From Aedes albopictus (lineage: Eukaryota; Arthropoda; Insecta; Diptera; Culicidae), in contig NC_085136.1 of NCBI RefSeq assembly GCF_035046485.1, positions 83,531,734-83,595,733 of the forward strand: a stretch of DNA of 64,000 nt, given 5' to 3'. The notes under the pieces were generated by a model. That model was not told the DNA's origin, did not search any database, and saw nothing but the letters and a program-made list of their open reading frames with translations. Both the position numbers and the translations under genes were made by a program. Below, piece by piece: positions 36,240-47,639 of the stretch. Numbering within the stretch: position 1 is the first letter of the stretch; every line of letters begins with the position of its first letter.

Positions 36240-37498
36240 ATTACAAGTTTTTCCAGAATGTTTTAGGAAGCTATTTTGGAAAAAATGCATTAAAGATGTC
36301 TTAAAATCTACTTAAAAATTCTGCAGGAATCTCCTGAGAAATTTCTAAAGAAATCCCCGGAAGAATTTTTGAAGGAAACTTTGAAAGAGTTTCTGAGGAG
36401 TTCTGTGGAAGATCCTAAGCCAAATTTCCGGAGGAATCCCAAATTTTTGATTTCCTGATGGAATCATTGAAGAAAAAAAAAATCTCTTGAAAGAATTCTC
36501 ATTTGGGTTTCTGAAAAAATCTTTGGAAAGAATCTGAGGAAAACCACAGAAGGTTTTCAAGAGGAATTATTGGAGATTTTTTTGTTGAATCCTCAACACC
36601 GGAAATTCTGGAAAAAATCTAAAGAAATTCCTGAAATAATTTCTGAAGGAAACTTCGGACGAGTTTCTTTAAAAAAATGACAAAAACACCGTCTTCAGGC
36701 AGAGGCTGTATAGACTGATCGAAACTTAACACTTGACAACGGACACACAGAGCATGCACCAGTCAGTGGACACGAAGAGGAAACATTTTTCATGAAAAGT
36801 TTCATCGTCTGGAGCGGGAAACGAACCCTTACCCCATAGCATAGGATTAGGAGCTTGGTGACTCTAACCTCACGGCCTCGAGGCTATATAGAAGAGTTTG
36901 TGGAAGATCCTTAGCGAAATTTCCAAGGGGAATTCCAAACTTTTGATTTTCTGAAGGAATCACTGAAATGAAACATAATCTGTGGATGATTTGTAAGAAG
37001 TCGCAGATTTCTGAAATCTATAGAAATATTTCTAGAAGAAAAATAGGAGAAATTTTTGTTGGATCCTCTAGAGGACATTTTCTGAAGCAATTCCAAAATA
37101 ATTTACACAAGGAATCAGTGGAAGACGTTCTGAAAGGAATTCAATGGAGAAGTTTTAGAAAAAATCAAAAAAGGTTTTATAAGAGAGTTCTCAAATCAAT
37201 ATTATAGCAATTCATTTAAAACGTATACATCTTATGACTTATCTAAAGGTATCCCTGAAAGAATTTCTGGAGAAGCATTCCTGGCAGATTTTTTTTTAAT
37301 TCTCCAGAAAACTTTCCGTTGGAATTGTTGGAGGAATTCCTTCATATCCATGGATGGTTTTGTAAATAAATCCTCAGAGAAATTTGTGGAGAAATCTCTC
37401 AAACAATTCCTAAAGTAATCACTAAAGTAGTTTTGGAAAAAAACTCATGGAGTAATTTCTGAAGCAAATATGCAAGATTTTCTTAAATAAATTGGAAT
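36240..37498. repeat. Degenerate AATTTCTGAAG minisatellite interrupted by a SINE-like unit
   Basis: 36240-36670 and 36890-37480 are decayed words such as GAAGAATTTTTGAAGG, CTGAAGGAATC and GGAGAAATTT. The two flanks around the SINE share the string GTGGAAGATCCTNAGC...AAATTTCC (36411 and 36901), so they are repeats of each other. No gene. Confidence 0.55.
36687..36886 (-). mobile_element. tRNA-derived SINE-like element, third family
   Basis: On the minus strand, GAGGCCGTGAGGTTAGAGTC is an A-box-like region and GGGTTCGTTTCCCGCTCC a B box, about 60 bp apart. A body of about 120 bp follows (with TTTTCATGAAAAATGTTTCC and a CTGTGTGTCCGTTGTC string) and an A-rich end at the low-coordinate side (TTTGTCATTTTTTTAAAG on the minus strand). 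Only one copy is seen here, so the family assignment is open. Confidence 0.5.
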
Positions 37499-38110
37499 AA
37501 ATCGACTCCAAAAATCCCATTAAAAAATCGAAAAATTACATATAGGGGAAATTATCTATTCTCGGCCGTTTTGTTCTCTTCGTCTTGGGGGTTTTTTTTT
37601 GAAACCAATTTCACTCGGAGTTGGCTTCAGATCCTTCCCAACTAAGCTGAATTATATGGCCAAGTTTCAGGCAGTTTGGCTGTCAAAAACCCCCCATGAC
37701 GAAGAGAACAAACCTGCCGATAATACCCAATGTCACCCTAATTCATACAATTTTAAAGATAGAGTCAAACTGTCTTCGTAAAAAATGTAGGTTTTTACCA
37801 TACCTACAAGTTTTCCATACATGACTTGTTTGTAAAACGTGAAACAAAAGCTTGATATTGATAAATTGTTACTAAAGAATATAATCGTTCTTGTTTCCTA
37901 GAAAAACATAGCATGTTTTCCTAAGAATCAAATTATCAATTTCAAGCTTTTGTTTCACGTTTTGCAAAAAAAAAAAACTCGTGTATGGAAAACTTGTAGG
38001 CATGGTAAAAACCTACATTTTTTACTAAGACAGTTTGACTCTATCTTTAAAATTGTTTGAGTGGTACGTAGTTTTCCGATTTTTTAGGGGATTTTTGGAG
38101 TCGATTTTTT
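37499..38110. mobile_element. 612-bp fold-back element with nested hairpins
   Basis: Outer arms: ATCGACTCCAAAAATCCC at 37501 and its complement ending at about 38105. A second pair of arms of about 115 bp runs 37748-37865 and 37935-38055 (ATTTTAAAGATAGAGTCAAA, TGTAGGTTTTTACCAT, CAAAAGCTTG and complements). A third inverted pair, TTGTTCTCTTCGTC and complement, occupies 37569-37711 in the left half only, so it is probably an insertion. No transposase frame. Confidence 0.75.
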
Positions 38111-38544
38111 CGAATTTAAAAAATAATTTTTGCTCCATGTTTGGCTTTATATGTGACCTTCCAAATGCCACTTAAAGAACTCCATGAGTTATAAGCATTT
38201 TGAGACATCGTTGTTTTTATGTCAAAATTGCCCATAGCATTTGAATGACAACACCTAGCAACATGCAATGCTCAGAACAAATATGCGCCATTACTTTGAT
38301 CAAATTAAGAGCTAGGTAAAAGATGTATTTGAAAAAGTTGCTCGAAACAGCATTGCCTTTAAATTTGTTAAAGAATGCGATTGCGTATGACTCAAAATTA
38401 AAAAGTTCTATTCCAGGTTTGAGTTAAGACGAGGACCACCATAATCAAAACAAATGCAAACAACTTCTCTGAAGACTCCAAACGCCTAAAATTAACGATA
38501 ACAGAGATACGGATTTTTTCCTGCTAAAACGTGAATTCGGACCA
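38111..38544. other. No recognisable feature
   Basis: Between the fold-back and the truncated end of the retrotransposon. No gene or repeat supported. Confidence 0.35.
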
Positions 38545-38889
38545 TTGTGCAGTGTAACATACGATGCCGTCTGAAATACTTCTTTCCAGATATCCAGATG
38601 TCCACTCTACCCGGGAAGGGAATTTCGTGGAAAATGCCCTATATGGGAAATTATAAGCAATTGTAAGATAACTTGAAGCAAGGATAATTTTGTCCCAATT
38701 CACCAAAAGTGGAAACAACGAGGTGTGTGTTGATGTGCGATTCACAGGAGTTTCCTCTAGTAGACCGAGTACCCGTAGACGGTAAGTGCAAGAAAGTGCT
38801 TCTTGTTTGAGATGAATGTGTGTGTAGTGTAGCAACAGAGAACTGTCGTGGGAGTTGAAGAGAACGCTCCAGACATCGCCATTAGGCAC
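38545..38889 (-). pseudogene. Connector and truncated RNase H start
   Basis: The frame has KQEALSCTYRLRVLG and SRVEWTSGYLERSISDGIVCYT, after which the sequence departs from any RNase H pattern and the frame ends. The RNase H catalytic core is missing. Confidence 0.65.
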
Positions 38890-39960
38890 ATCTTTTGCAG
38901 GCCATCTGCACCAACTTTGATAGGATCGTTCTCACTTCACCCTTTTGCCACCACACAAGACATCCATAAGCCAATATTGGCCGAACCACAGTTGTGTAAA
39001 TCCATTTGATATACTTGGGTTTTAGACCCCAAGTTGTACCAAAAGTACGCCGGCATTGCCCGAAGGCCATACAAGCTTTCTTGATTCTGAACTCAATGTG
39101 AGGTGTCCAGGAAAGCTTGGAATCAAGAATGACTCCAACGTACTTTACCTGTTCAGTCACATCGATTTCAGAATCAAAGAGACGCAAAGGTCGAACGCCA
39201 TTACGGTTTCGCCTTTCCGTGAAAAGAACAATAGATGTTTTACTCGGATTAACCGAAAGGCCATATTGGCGACACCAACCCTCAACTACCTGCAGGGCGT
39301 TTTGCATCAGGTCGAAAAGGGTGCTGATGCACATACCAACTAACAATGTTATGTAGTCGTCGGCAAAACCATAAGTAGGAAAACCGCTATTATTTAGTTG
39401 CCTCAATAGCGTATCTGCTACGAGATTCCACAAAAGCGGTGATAAGACTCCCCCTTGGGGGCATCCACAAACACTCAATTTCCTAATCCCTGCTAGACGC
39501 AATGTCGAGAAGAGATATCGGTTTTTGAGCATTTGGTGAATCCAATTGGAAATCATTGGAGATATACCATGACTCCGTGCGGCTTCCAATATGGCATCGA
39601 AAGGCACGTTGTCAAAGGCACCCTCGATATCTAAGAAAACACCCAAACAAGATTGCTTTTGAGCGAATGCTTTCTCGATATCGTAAACAACCTTGTGTAA
39701 AAGAGTCACAGTGGACTTACCAGATTGGTAGGCATCTTGGTTCACCTGAAGAGGCACGTTGGCCAGATGAACATCACGGATGTGATGATCCACAATGCGT
39801 TCTAAGCATTTCAGAAGAAAAGAGGTCAAACTGATAGGTCTGAAACTCTTTGCTTCTTCATATGACGCACGACCCACTTTTGGAATTAACTGTACAGTAA
39901 TATCCCGCCAGGATTTGGGAATATACCCTGTAGCAAAACTGCAAACAAGTAGTTATTTCA
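38882..39960 (-). pseudogene. Reverse transcriptase domain of the LOA/I-like element
   Basis: An in-frame TAA at about 39955 breaks the link to the upstream part. From there the frame reads through DITVQLIPKVG, SFRPISLTSFLLKCLERIV, the catalytic VFLDIEGAFDNV, GCPQGGVLSPLLWNLV and YGFADD motifs, then LSVNPSKTSIVLF and YVGVILDSKLSW in the thumb. It ends in a stop at 38882. The next frame (38889-38524) resumes with HLKQEALSCTYRLRVLGLL, so a frameshift lies at about 38885. All key RT aspartates are present. Confidence 0.85.
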
Positions 39961-40098
39961 AAACATGTTTGAAATAATCAAATCCCTTCTGAAGCAAAAT
40001 AGGATAAATCCCATCTGCCCCAGGAGATTTGAAAGGAGCAAAGCTATTAAGAGCCCACTCAATCGATTCTATAGTTACAATACTCCGAGCCGAAGCTA

Positions 40099-40253
40099 CC
40101 CAGCTAACACAAAGTCCTATATGATGTTACATAGAATGCTAAAGTGGAGGCCATATGGGTACATGCTTCCATTTATCTGCGTGTAAAGTGAACGTATATC
40201 GCCTCCACTTTTACATCCTATGCAACATCATATACGATCGTGTGTTTGCTGGG
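40099..40253. mobile_element. 155-bp miniature element inserted in the retrotransposon
   Basis: CCCAGCTAACACAAAGTCCT at the left and the complement of CCCAGCAAACACACGATCG at the right are its termini; inverted similarity extends nearly to the centre (ATATGATGTT, TGGAGGC). TA stands outside both ends (40097-40098, 40254-40255). The same family is at 26271-27424. It interrupts the retrotransposon between the linker and RT and is therefore younger. Confidence 0.85.
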
Positions 40254-40956
40254 TAAAGAATCATAACTACAAGAAAAGACATCAGGATCATCCGAAGATG
40301 TAATATCCACACATCCAGGGAAGTGTGTGCTGAATAAGCATTCCAGAACTTCTTCATCAGAGGAAGTCAGATCGCCATTTGGCAAACGAAGTTTGTTCAC
40401 CCGGAAATCCTTAGATTTCGCAAGGATTTTGTTTAACCGACTGACTTGACTCAAGCTGGAAATATTTGTACGAAGTCGAGTCAAGTACAAGACACTGAAG
40501 ACGACCTTACAGTTGAGGTCGAAATACGTATCTGTCAAAGGATGCAAATTCTTAGTGGAATTCAAAGGAACCATACTTAACCCGATTTTCTTTTTATTTA
40601 TTTGTACAAAGGTTTTTCCAGCCGGATCGTTCAGCAGACCGGAGAGCTTTCCTGTAGGCCTTGCGAACCAACCTGAAAGCCTCCGAACCAGCCGAACGTC
40701 GTCTGTTCCAACTCTTTCTACATTGTTTCCTGAGTTTCGCCAGATCAGAGTTCCACCAAGGGGTTCCTCTTGTGATCTTCACAGACCGTAGAGGGCATGC
40801 TTCTTCAAAAGCTTCCATGATGAAGGTCGTTGTAGTATAAACGGCATCATCTAAATCACTTGGAGTGTCAATGGATGGTGAATATCCATGAAATTTGACT
40901 GCAACCAAATCAGTATAAAGATCCCAGTTTGTTGACCGAGGATTCCTGAAACGCAA
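40254..40956 (-). pseudogene. Linker region of the LOA/I-like element
   Basis: The frame at 40956-40594 encodes a basic segment with PWWNSDLAKLRKQCRKSW, typical of the endonuclease-RT linker of this supergroup. It ends at a stop near 40594. The next frame (40574-40218) continues with NKLRLPNGDLTSSDEEVLECLFSTHFPG, the usual approach to RT, and runs into the 155-bp insertion. The two are separated by stops around 40575-40593. Confidence 0.7.
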
Positions 40957-40959
40957 TGT

Positions 40960-41657
40960 TTACGAAGTAACATTTAAATGTTCAAAAAAGATATAGCGAT
41001 GGTCAGATAAAGATTCTTCATCTGACACATGCCAATTGGTCAGCTCGTGACTAATTCTGCTAGAGCAAAGCGTTATATCTAACACTTCCTCTCTAGCAGA
41101 TATCATGAAGGTAGGGCGGTTGCCTATGTTAAGTAATGCAAGATCTGTACTACTTAAGTACTCCATTAAACTGGAGCCTCTCAAGTTAATGTCTGAGCTA
41201 CCCCAGATGATATGATGAGCATTAGAATCACTGCCAACAATTAACGGAAGGCCTTTTGAAGTACAGTATGTGATGATTTGTTTGAAAGCATCCGTAGGGG
41301 ATGATTCATCATGCGGTAAATAAACCGAACAATAGACGTATTTCCTATTGAGGTCTCCAACAGATACATCAATTGTGATAGCACATACACCTCTGGTGGT
41401 TAGTTCGTTTAGTGGTTTAGTTGCGTTGTTGACAAGCGCAGAGGCTCGAGGCATGACACGCGAGTTTGCATTTCATGTTTACCGAAAGTAGCAAACACCG
41501 GGTTCACAAGGTTTCCTAGACAGAAATTCCCCTTACAAAAGTAAGGTTCTTGGACAAAGCCCACTTGGGCTGTAGCATTTTGCATAAGTCTGCAAAGATT
41601 TATTGTTGTTGTTCTTTTATGCTGAAGATTGATCTGAGCTATCCTAACCGTAGCCAC
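40960..41657 (-). pseudogene. Endonuclease domain of the LOA/I-like element
   Basis: Two frames overlap at 41409-41454, so there is one frameshift. The first (from 41657) starts MATVRIAQINLQHKR and has the QEPYF catalytic Glu region. The second carries the metal-binding and catalytic motifs GSDSNAHH and LSDHRYI near the C-terminus. In active elements this nicks target DNA to prime reverse transcription. The ATG at 41657 gives a start consistent with ORF2 beginning directly at the endonuclease. Confidence 0.8.
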
Positions 41658-42170
41658 TACCCAAACTAGGCAAGATTAAACTCTTCGCAACAACAGCACA
41701 ACAAAGAACAGCAGCAACAAAACTAGATCGGTATCGATAGGAAAACGCCAAAGGCGAGGATATACAGAATACACTGTGTAAGTCGCATTACGTGAAACCA
41801 TATAAGCGAAAATTTAAAGTTATTACCAACATCTCCATAATCCCGCCCTTATTTAGCCTCAAGTGAGACTAAAGAAGGGCAGCCGATTGTCTCGGAGAAA
41901 CACAAGGTCCACTGCACCATTGCTCCGGTTAGCGCAGTAAGGGCAACATACTGTGGAGGGCGCCCTGGTACTCCACAGGCTCCGTTAGTGGTTAGGTTTT
42001 TATTAGACCCTTCTAGCCATTCATTCCTAGGCACGGTAAGCATGAAGCCACATCACACCTTGAATTGGGGGTCACCTGTTGGTGGACTCTTACCACCGGA
42101 ACAGGCGGTCCGTAGTGTTATTGTTAGCCAGTTGAGACAATCGCTATCAACACTACACAGCTATCTAGGC

Positions 42171-43640
42171 TGATCGAGAAAAAAAGTTATTATTGATGAT
42201 CAACTTCTTACGGGCTCGAACAGCTTCTGACATCTGTGAAGAAATTTATTCAAGGCACAGCAGAACACGGTGAATATGTAAGCAATTCGACGACTAATAC
42301 ACTTCAAACATTTAAGTAAGGCACCATCACCGTAATCAGTGAGTTGATCAGTCCAACATAATCTTATCAAAACCCTTTCTCCATGAACGAGCGTCATCAT
42401 AAAATTGGCAAACTTTCCGGCCGATGGTGTCATTTTGGAAGATAACATCACACTTCAAAAGTTCTTTTCTTGTCGTTGTTGTTTTTCCCGAACCGACACG
42501 TCCCGAGAATTTTCCTTCCTTGGAAAAGTTGCCCCCTCCCCTTCCTGAGTTAGGTACTGCGGATGAAGACTTTGAAATAATAGCTTCACACAGGGAAGCG
42601 GTTTAATGTTTCACACTTGGTGGGAATTTTGTTTTCCGGGAGCTAGCTGTGTTCATTTGATGATGGTAAAATTCCTTCAGCGATTACGACTAATGGAGGC
42701 AAACCCGCGTCACGGATCGGTCATTACCGACCCGGAATCCGAAAATGAGTCACGCTTCATTGGGTGGTTGTGGGAAGAGCGCTAGGGCAAATTCATTTGC
42801 ACAGGCAGTTTTAGAGAAGTTACTGTTGAAGGGTGGCAACCCAGGCTTTTCCAAATTTCTCGCACCGCCCATGACCAACTTCCAAAGTGGAGTTTTGAGA
42901 GCGGTCCCAATTTGTAACTACGTGATGTCATCAGCGGCGTCAACATCCATTGAGTGTGTCTATTCACAGTCGGAGTTGGAGCCAAAAACGGAACAGCGCG
43001 CCATAATTTGGTCTCCTTAAAATGTTATTCAACGGACCCGGAATCGTTATTTCTGCTGCTTTTCCTTTAACGTGCTCCCATTCAAAAAGACGACCCGAGG
43101 ACTTTTGATACATGCCAGACCGAAAGCTCAGTCCGGCACAGATACACACATACAGAGAGCCACCTGCAAAATTACCTCTAAACCATTAAGACGAGTGCTT
43201 TTGATCCCATCCCGTTCCCGAAGCCTCTTGGAGCCACCATCATCCTCATCGTCATCATCATCATCATGCTACTCAGGTATCCTTTTCATCTCTTGAGGAG
43301 GCGTGATGCGGGACCGCGAGTCGAATTAGCAGCGAAACTTTTAACCATTGCCATTTGGAGTGTTTCCGGGTTGCCTTTTCAAACCGCCGGCCGCAGGGAC
43401 GCCGCTGTCGTTGTACGTCGTAGGCTCGATATAATCCTGAAGGAGTGCCATTGAGGGAGTGGCAATATAGTCGACACGTGTCAAATGAGAACTTCCTCGT
43501 TTGGAATCGTTGTCTGTTTTGTTGGTGGGATAAGGCTTTAACAATTTATGAAAGCATTAATGGAATAATATTCTGAAAATTTCTAAACCAGATACTTCTT
43601 TATTCTTTGGATTGTTATGCAAAAGTTTGATTACTGCCGA
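42171..43640. other. No gene supported; (ATC)n run
   Basis: A CATCATCATC-rich run lies at about 43230-43270. Frames of 60-91 codons overlap on both strands with no recognisable motif. The minus-strand frame at 42451-42200 (83 codons) is the tidiest but I do not recognise it. Confidence 0.35.
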
Positions 43641-46140
43641 ACTTTATGGTGAAACTTAGGGGATTCCTTCAGGAAAATCGTAATGCGTTCCATCAAAATG
43701 TCTTCACAAGTTTCCGTATATCTGATGTCCTTTAATACTTGAGAAATTCTTCAAATCATTCCTATTTCGAAGCATTATCCCTTTCACCTAAAGTTCCTCC
43801 AAGAATTCCTCCATAAAACATTCCAGTAATTCCTTCCAATATTCCCCTAGGTATTTTTCTACAAATTCTTACAGGATTTGCTCTAGAAATGCTGCCAAAA
43901 TCTCTCATAAGTGCATCAATTACTCAAAGAATTCCTCCAGAAATCCCTCGAAGAATTTCTCCTTGAATTCCCCCAGAACTTCCTCCAGGAGTTCCTGCAG
44001 AAATTCCTCCAAATATTCTTCGAGAAATTTCCCCAGGAGTTCCAGGATTGTTCCGAGAATTCCTCCTGACATTTTTACAGAAAGTCTCCCAGAGATTCCT
44101 CCAGCAATTCCATTCAAAAATTTCTCCAGGAATTCTTCCACAATTTTTTCCAGATAATCCAGAAATACTGCCAAAAATTCTTACAGAAATTCTTCCCGAA
44201 ATTCCTCTAGCAGTTCCTTAAACAAAATTCTTCTAGCAATTTCTTCAAGAAGTTTCCGTAGAGATTCCTCCAGGAATTCTTCCAAAAATGTGTCCACAAA
44301 TTCCCCCAGGAATTTTTCCAGAAATTCCTCCAGAAGTTGCTCTAGAAAATTCTCCAGAAATTCTCAAAGGAATTCCTTAAGATATTCCTCGAGGAATACT
44401 TTTGGAAATTCCTCTAGAGATTACTTCAGAAGTTTTTCTAGATTTTTTTCCAGGAATTCTTCAGCAAATCTTCCAGAAACTCTTTCACAAAATTCTCTAG
44501 GAATTCTTACTTTCTTTAGAAATTCCTGAAGAGATCATTCTCGGAATTCTCCCATGAATTTCTCCAAGAACTCCTACGGAAATTCCTCTAGGAGTTTCTC
44601 CAGAAATTCATCCGGAATCTTTCTTAGGGATGCCTGCAGCAACTCCTCAAGGGGTTCATATAAAAAATCCTCCAGAAACTACTCTAGGAAGTCCAGCAGT
44701 GATTCCTTAGTAACTCCTCCAGAAATTATTAAAAATATTTCTTCAGAAATTCTTCTAGAAATTCCTACAGAACTTCCTCCAGCAGATCTTCCTGGAGTTC
44801 CAAGAGGAAACTCCAAAACTTGATCGATGTGCTTCAAATTCTCCAAGAATACTCTAGAAATTATTCCCAGAACGACTTTAGAAAATTTTCAAGAAATTTC
44901 TACAAAAATTCTTTCAGGATGGCCTCCACAAATTACTCCAGGATGTCCTTCAGAAACAATTTCAGGAATTTCTTCCGAAACCTCTTCAGGATTTTCTCCA
45001 GGAATTCTTCCTGAAACTCCTTCAGAAATTTCTCCACAAAACTCCACTATGAATTTATCGAGAAATTCTTGAAGAAATTTCTTCTGAAATTTTTCTTGAA
45101 ATTCTTCTCAAATTGGTCTAGAAATTCTTTTATGAATTCCTTCAGAGATTACTCCAGGAGCTTTTTTTTCAGAAATTTCTCCAGAAAATCTTTCAGAAAA
45201 TCTTCCATAAATGCATCTTGGATTTTTTTTTCGGAAATGCCTCCTGAAGTTCCTACAGAAATTCCTCCAAAATTTTCTCGATATTTTTTTCAGCGCTTTC
45301 CATTCCTGGATTTCTCCAGAAACTACTACGGATATTCCTTCAGTAGCCCTGCCAGAAATTCTTCCAGGTATTCCTGCAGGATTTTTTCCAGAGATTCCTC
45401 CAGGAATTCCCTTATACATTCCACCAGGAATTCCTACAGAAATATCTCAAGGAATTCCCCCGGTAATTTCTCGAGGAATCTTTCCAGTTATTCCAACAAC
45501 AATTTCTACCAATATTCCTGCAGGAGTTCTCATAGAAAATCCTCCAAGAATTCTTCCTGATAGTCATCCAGAAAACTTTGCGGGAATTCCTCGAGAAGTT
45601 CCTCCAGGAATTTATCTTGACATTCCTCCAGAAGTTCTGTCAAGGATTTCTTCGGGAATTCTCCTAGTGATGCTTCCGGAAATAATCCCCGGAATGCCTC
45701 CGGTAGTTCCCTCCCTGCTGGAATTCCCGGAGAAATCCCTCTCTGAGGATTCTTCCCTGAAAGGATTCCAAGGGGAAATCTTATCGGAGTTCCCAGAGGT
45801 ATTCCTGTTGTAATTACCGAAGAATTCCCTGGGGTAATTCCTGGACAAAGGAATTCCTAGATTCCTGTTGAGAATCTCAAACCTCCTGAAGAGAATTCCA
45901 AAATATCTGGGAGAATTCCCGGAGGTATTCCAGAGGGAATTCCCGAAGGACTCTCTAGGGTGATTCTCTGAGGAATTCATTGGGTAGTTCCCGGAGGAAT
46001 CCTTTGGAGAACTGATGGGGAAATACATTGGAAAATTCTTTATGGGAATTCTTTAATCCCAGAGGAGTATTTCTAGATCTTTGGGAGAATTGCTGAATGT
46101 CTCGGGGATTCCCGGAGGAATCGCTGGGTGGAACGTGGAA
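43641..46140 (-). repeat. 2.5-kb decayed AATTCCTCCAGAAATTC minisatellite
   Basis: On the plus strand, words like ATTCCTCCAGGAATTC and AAATTCTTCCAGAAA recur with a 12/24-bp rhythm over the whole stretch, i.e. the main array's unit in reverse complement after long decay. Near 45720-46130 the sense flips (GGAATTCCCGGAGGAATC). Frames of 60-200 codons on both strands (rich in S, R, N, F or P, I, E) are by-products. Confidence 0.75.
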
Positions 46141-46345
46141 CGTTCCTGAAAAGCTTCTGGGACCTCTCAAAACCCCCTGAGACCCCCTGGAATGCCCCTG
46201 AGACCCCATAGAGCCTTCCTGAAATCTCCTGGGCTCCCTGCATCCCTTTGAAACTCCTTGGGATCCCCTGGAGCCCTCCTAATACCTCCTGAAGCACCTC
46301 GGAGGCCCCCTGGAAACCTACCGAAACATTCTGGAACCCGCTGTG
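46141..46345 (-). repeat. C-rich degenerate repeat (CCCCTGAGACCCCCTGGAA type)
   Basis: Words CCCCCTGAGACC, CCTGGAATGCCCC, CTCCTGAAGCACC recur irregularly. The same family appears at 58300-58480 and 58590-58770, and in G-rich orientation at 57880-58280 and 60630-62290. Confidence 0.6.
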
Positions 46346-46440
46346 CGGCGAGCTCCCTTCAACCAAGCTCCAACAGCGAATGAGAGTGAGGTTTACCCTC
46401 GGAAGGACCGGGATCTAAATCTAAAGTAGAGAGGGGGATC

Positions 46441-46798
46441 CCAAGTAACACGCATGTCATGTAAGAGTTACGGCAGCGCAAGTTTTAGTTGTATAGTGGT
46501 TTTTTTTGTCTGTATTAACGAGATTTTTAACCCTAGGCTAGTTCATCTCGGGACCCATGTTTTACTTCCCTTCCGAAGGAAGAAACCACATTTTGTGAGC
46601 ATGTCGAGAGTGGGATTCGATCCCAGGTCCTCGGCGTGATAATCAAGTGTTCTAACCATCACACCAGGTCCGCTCCACCTGTTGTATAGTAGTTTATTTG
46701 ACGTCATTCTAACATAACGCTAGAATAACGCCAAATTTACTACTATACAGCCAAAATCTGCGCTGCCTTAACTCTCATTTGACTTGTGTGTTGCTTGG
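46441..46798. mobile_element. 165-bp palindromic element split by a SINE
   Basis: Ends CCAAGTAACACGCATG and complement. The inner arms GGCAGCGCAAGTTTTAGTTG and TACAGCCAAAATCTGCGCTG are the same as in 25803-25967. Removing the SINE (46498-46680) and one 10-bp target copy leaves exactly 165 bp, the length of the intact copy. Confidence 0.88.
46498..46680 (-). mobile_element. tRNA-derived SINE, second family (copy 2)
   Basis: The 10-bp repeat GTTGTATAGT flanks it on both sides (46488-46497, 46681-46690), a clear target duplication. On the minus strand: GGAGCGGACCTGGTGTGATG, A-box region ATGGTTAGAACACTTG, B box GGGATCGAATCCC, CCTTCGGAAGGGAAGT, GATGAACTAGCCTAGGGTT, and an AAAAAAAACC tail. Transcription would be by RNA polymerase III from the internal boxes. 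Confidence 0.88.
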
Positions 46799-47210
46799 TA
46801 TTGCTACGAATACATTCCAACGAGCTTCACTGTACCTGAGCACATATCTGGCGATAAACCCAATCAATATTCTTCTAATTGAAAGTAGAAAAAAAAATAC
46901 AACATAAAAGGGATAACAAGCTAATGCAGCCTTCTGGCTACCTGCACTCAGAGCCGAAGAGTGGTATCATGGCGATAGTGGCAAGTATCCAGAATGGTGA
47001 CCCACGACCATTGGATATTAGACCATATGAATAAATCTGAGTAACTACTCTTTATTGAATCTATGTTAAGCCGTGGATCAAATCTCTGTGAATCTTCACA
47101 GTGATCTGAGTAATGCGCATCTGATCAGTTTTATTCAATGGCCATTTGTAGGGGAGTTTTTACAACTCAAAAAGTGTCGAAATATTAATCAAAAAGTCAA
47201 AAAGTTTTTC
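46799..47210. other. No recognisable feature
   Basis: No gene or repeat supported. Confidence 0.35.
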
Positions 47211-47540
47211 AGATTTTTGCCTTTCTCGTACACCAAAGTGTACTGAAAGGCTATATGTTCACTCATAAAGCTAAATTTCGACAGAAGGCTTTGAGGGTCA
47301 AGTCACATATACCAATCCACCCAGTTTGCCGAATTGAGATGATGTCTGTATGTGTGTATGTATGTATGTTTGTGCGCAAAAAAGTTCACTCACTTTAAAA
47401 GCACATCCCATTGGCCGATTTTTCGGATTATAGCTCGAATCGAACCGGAATTTTAGCGCATTGTTTTCTATTCAAAATGGTCCGGATCGGTCGTGGCGTT
47501 CCGGAGTTATGCCCGTTTCAGTGATCCGGATCAGCACCGG
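47211..47540 (+). repeat. Dispersed repeat, copy 2 (pairs with 34927-35254)
   Basis: TTGCCTTTCTCGTACACCAA, a TGTGTGTATGTATGTATG run, AAAAAGTTCACTCACTTTAA, ATTGGCCGATTTTTCGGATT, ATTCAAAATGGTCCGGATCG, GGCGTTCCGGAGTTATGCCC, in the same order as the first copy. Confidence 0.75.
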
Positions 47541-47639
47541 TAGAATTGGCCGTATTTAAAACTGAACCAAGCCCCATCATGCGACACATTGAACTGCGGC
47601 GATTTTTGTAACCTTTAGCATAGTTGAGGAATTTTGTGC

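Larger units (their letters stand above)
38545..42170 (-). mobile_element. LOA/I-like non-LTR retrotransposon, 3'-truncated and disrupted
   Basis: Reading on the minus strand, the order is 5' sequence (about 42170-41660), apurinic-type endonuclease (41657-40960), linker with a WWNSDLAKLRK-like motif (40956-40594), reverse transcriptase (39950-38882), and the very beginning of an RNase H domain (to about 38545, ending DGIVCYT just where the catalytic Asp would follow). The order and the RT style (GCPQGGVLSPLLWNLV, YGFADD) fit the LOA/I supergroup known from mosquitoes. The exact 5' border is uncertain. Stops, frameshifts, an inserted 155-bp element and the lost 3' end make it dead. Loss of the 3' end is unusual, since incomplete reverse transcription removes the 5' end. 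Confidence 0.82.

Noticed and set aside
43963..46028. Frames of 60-200 codons at 43963-46028 as genes
   Set aside because: They follow the decayed AATTCCTCCAG repeat on both strands and show its 12-bp amino-acid rhythm.
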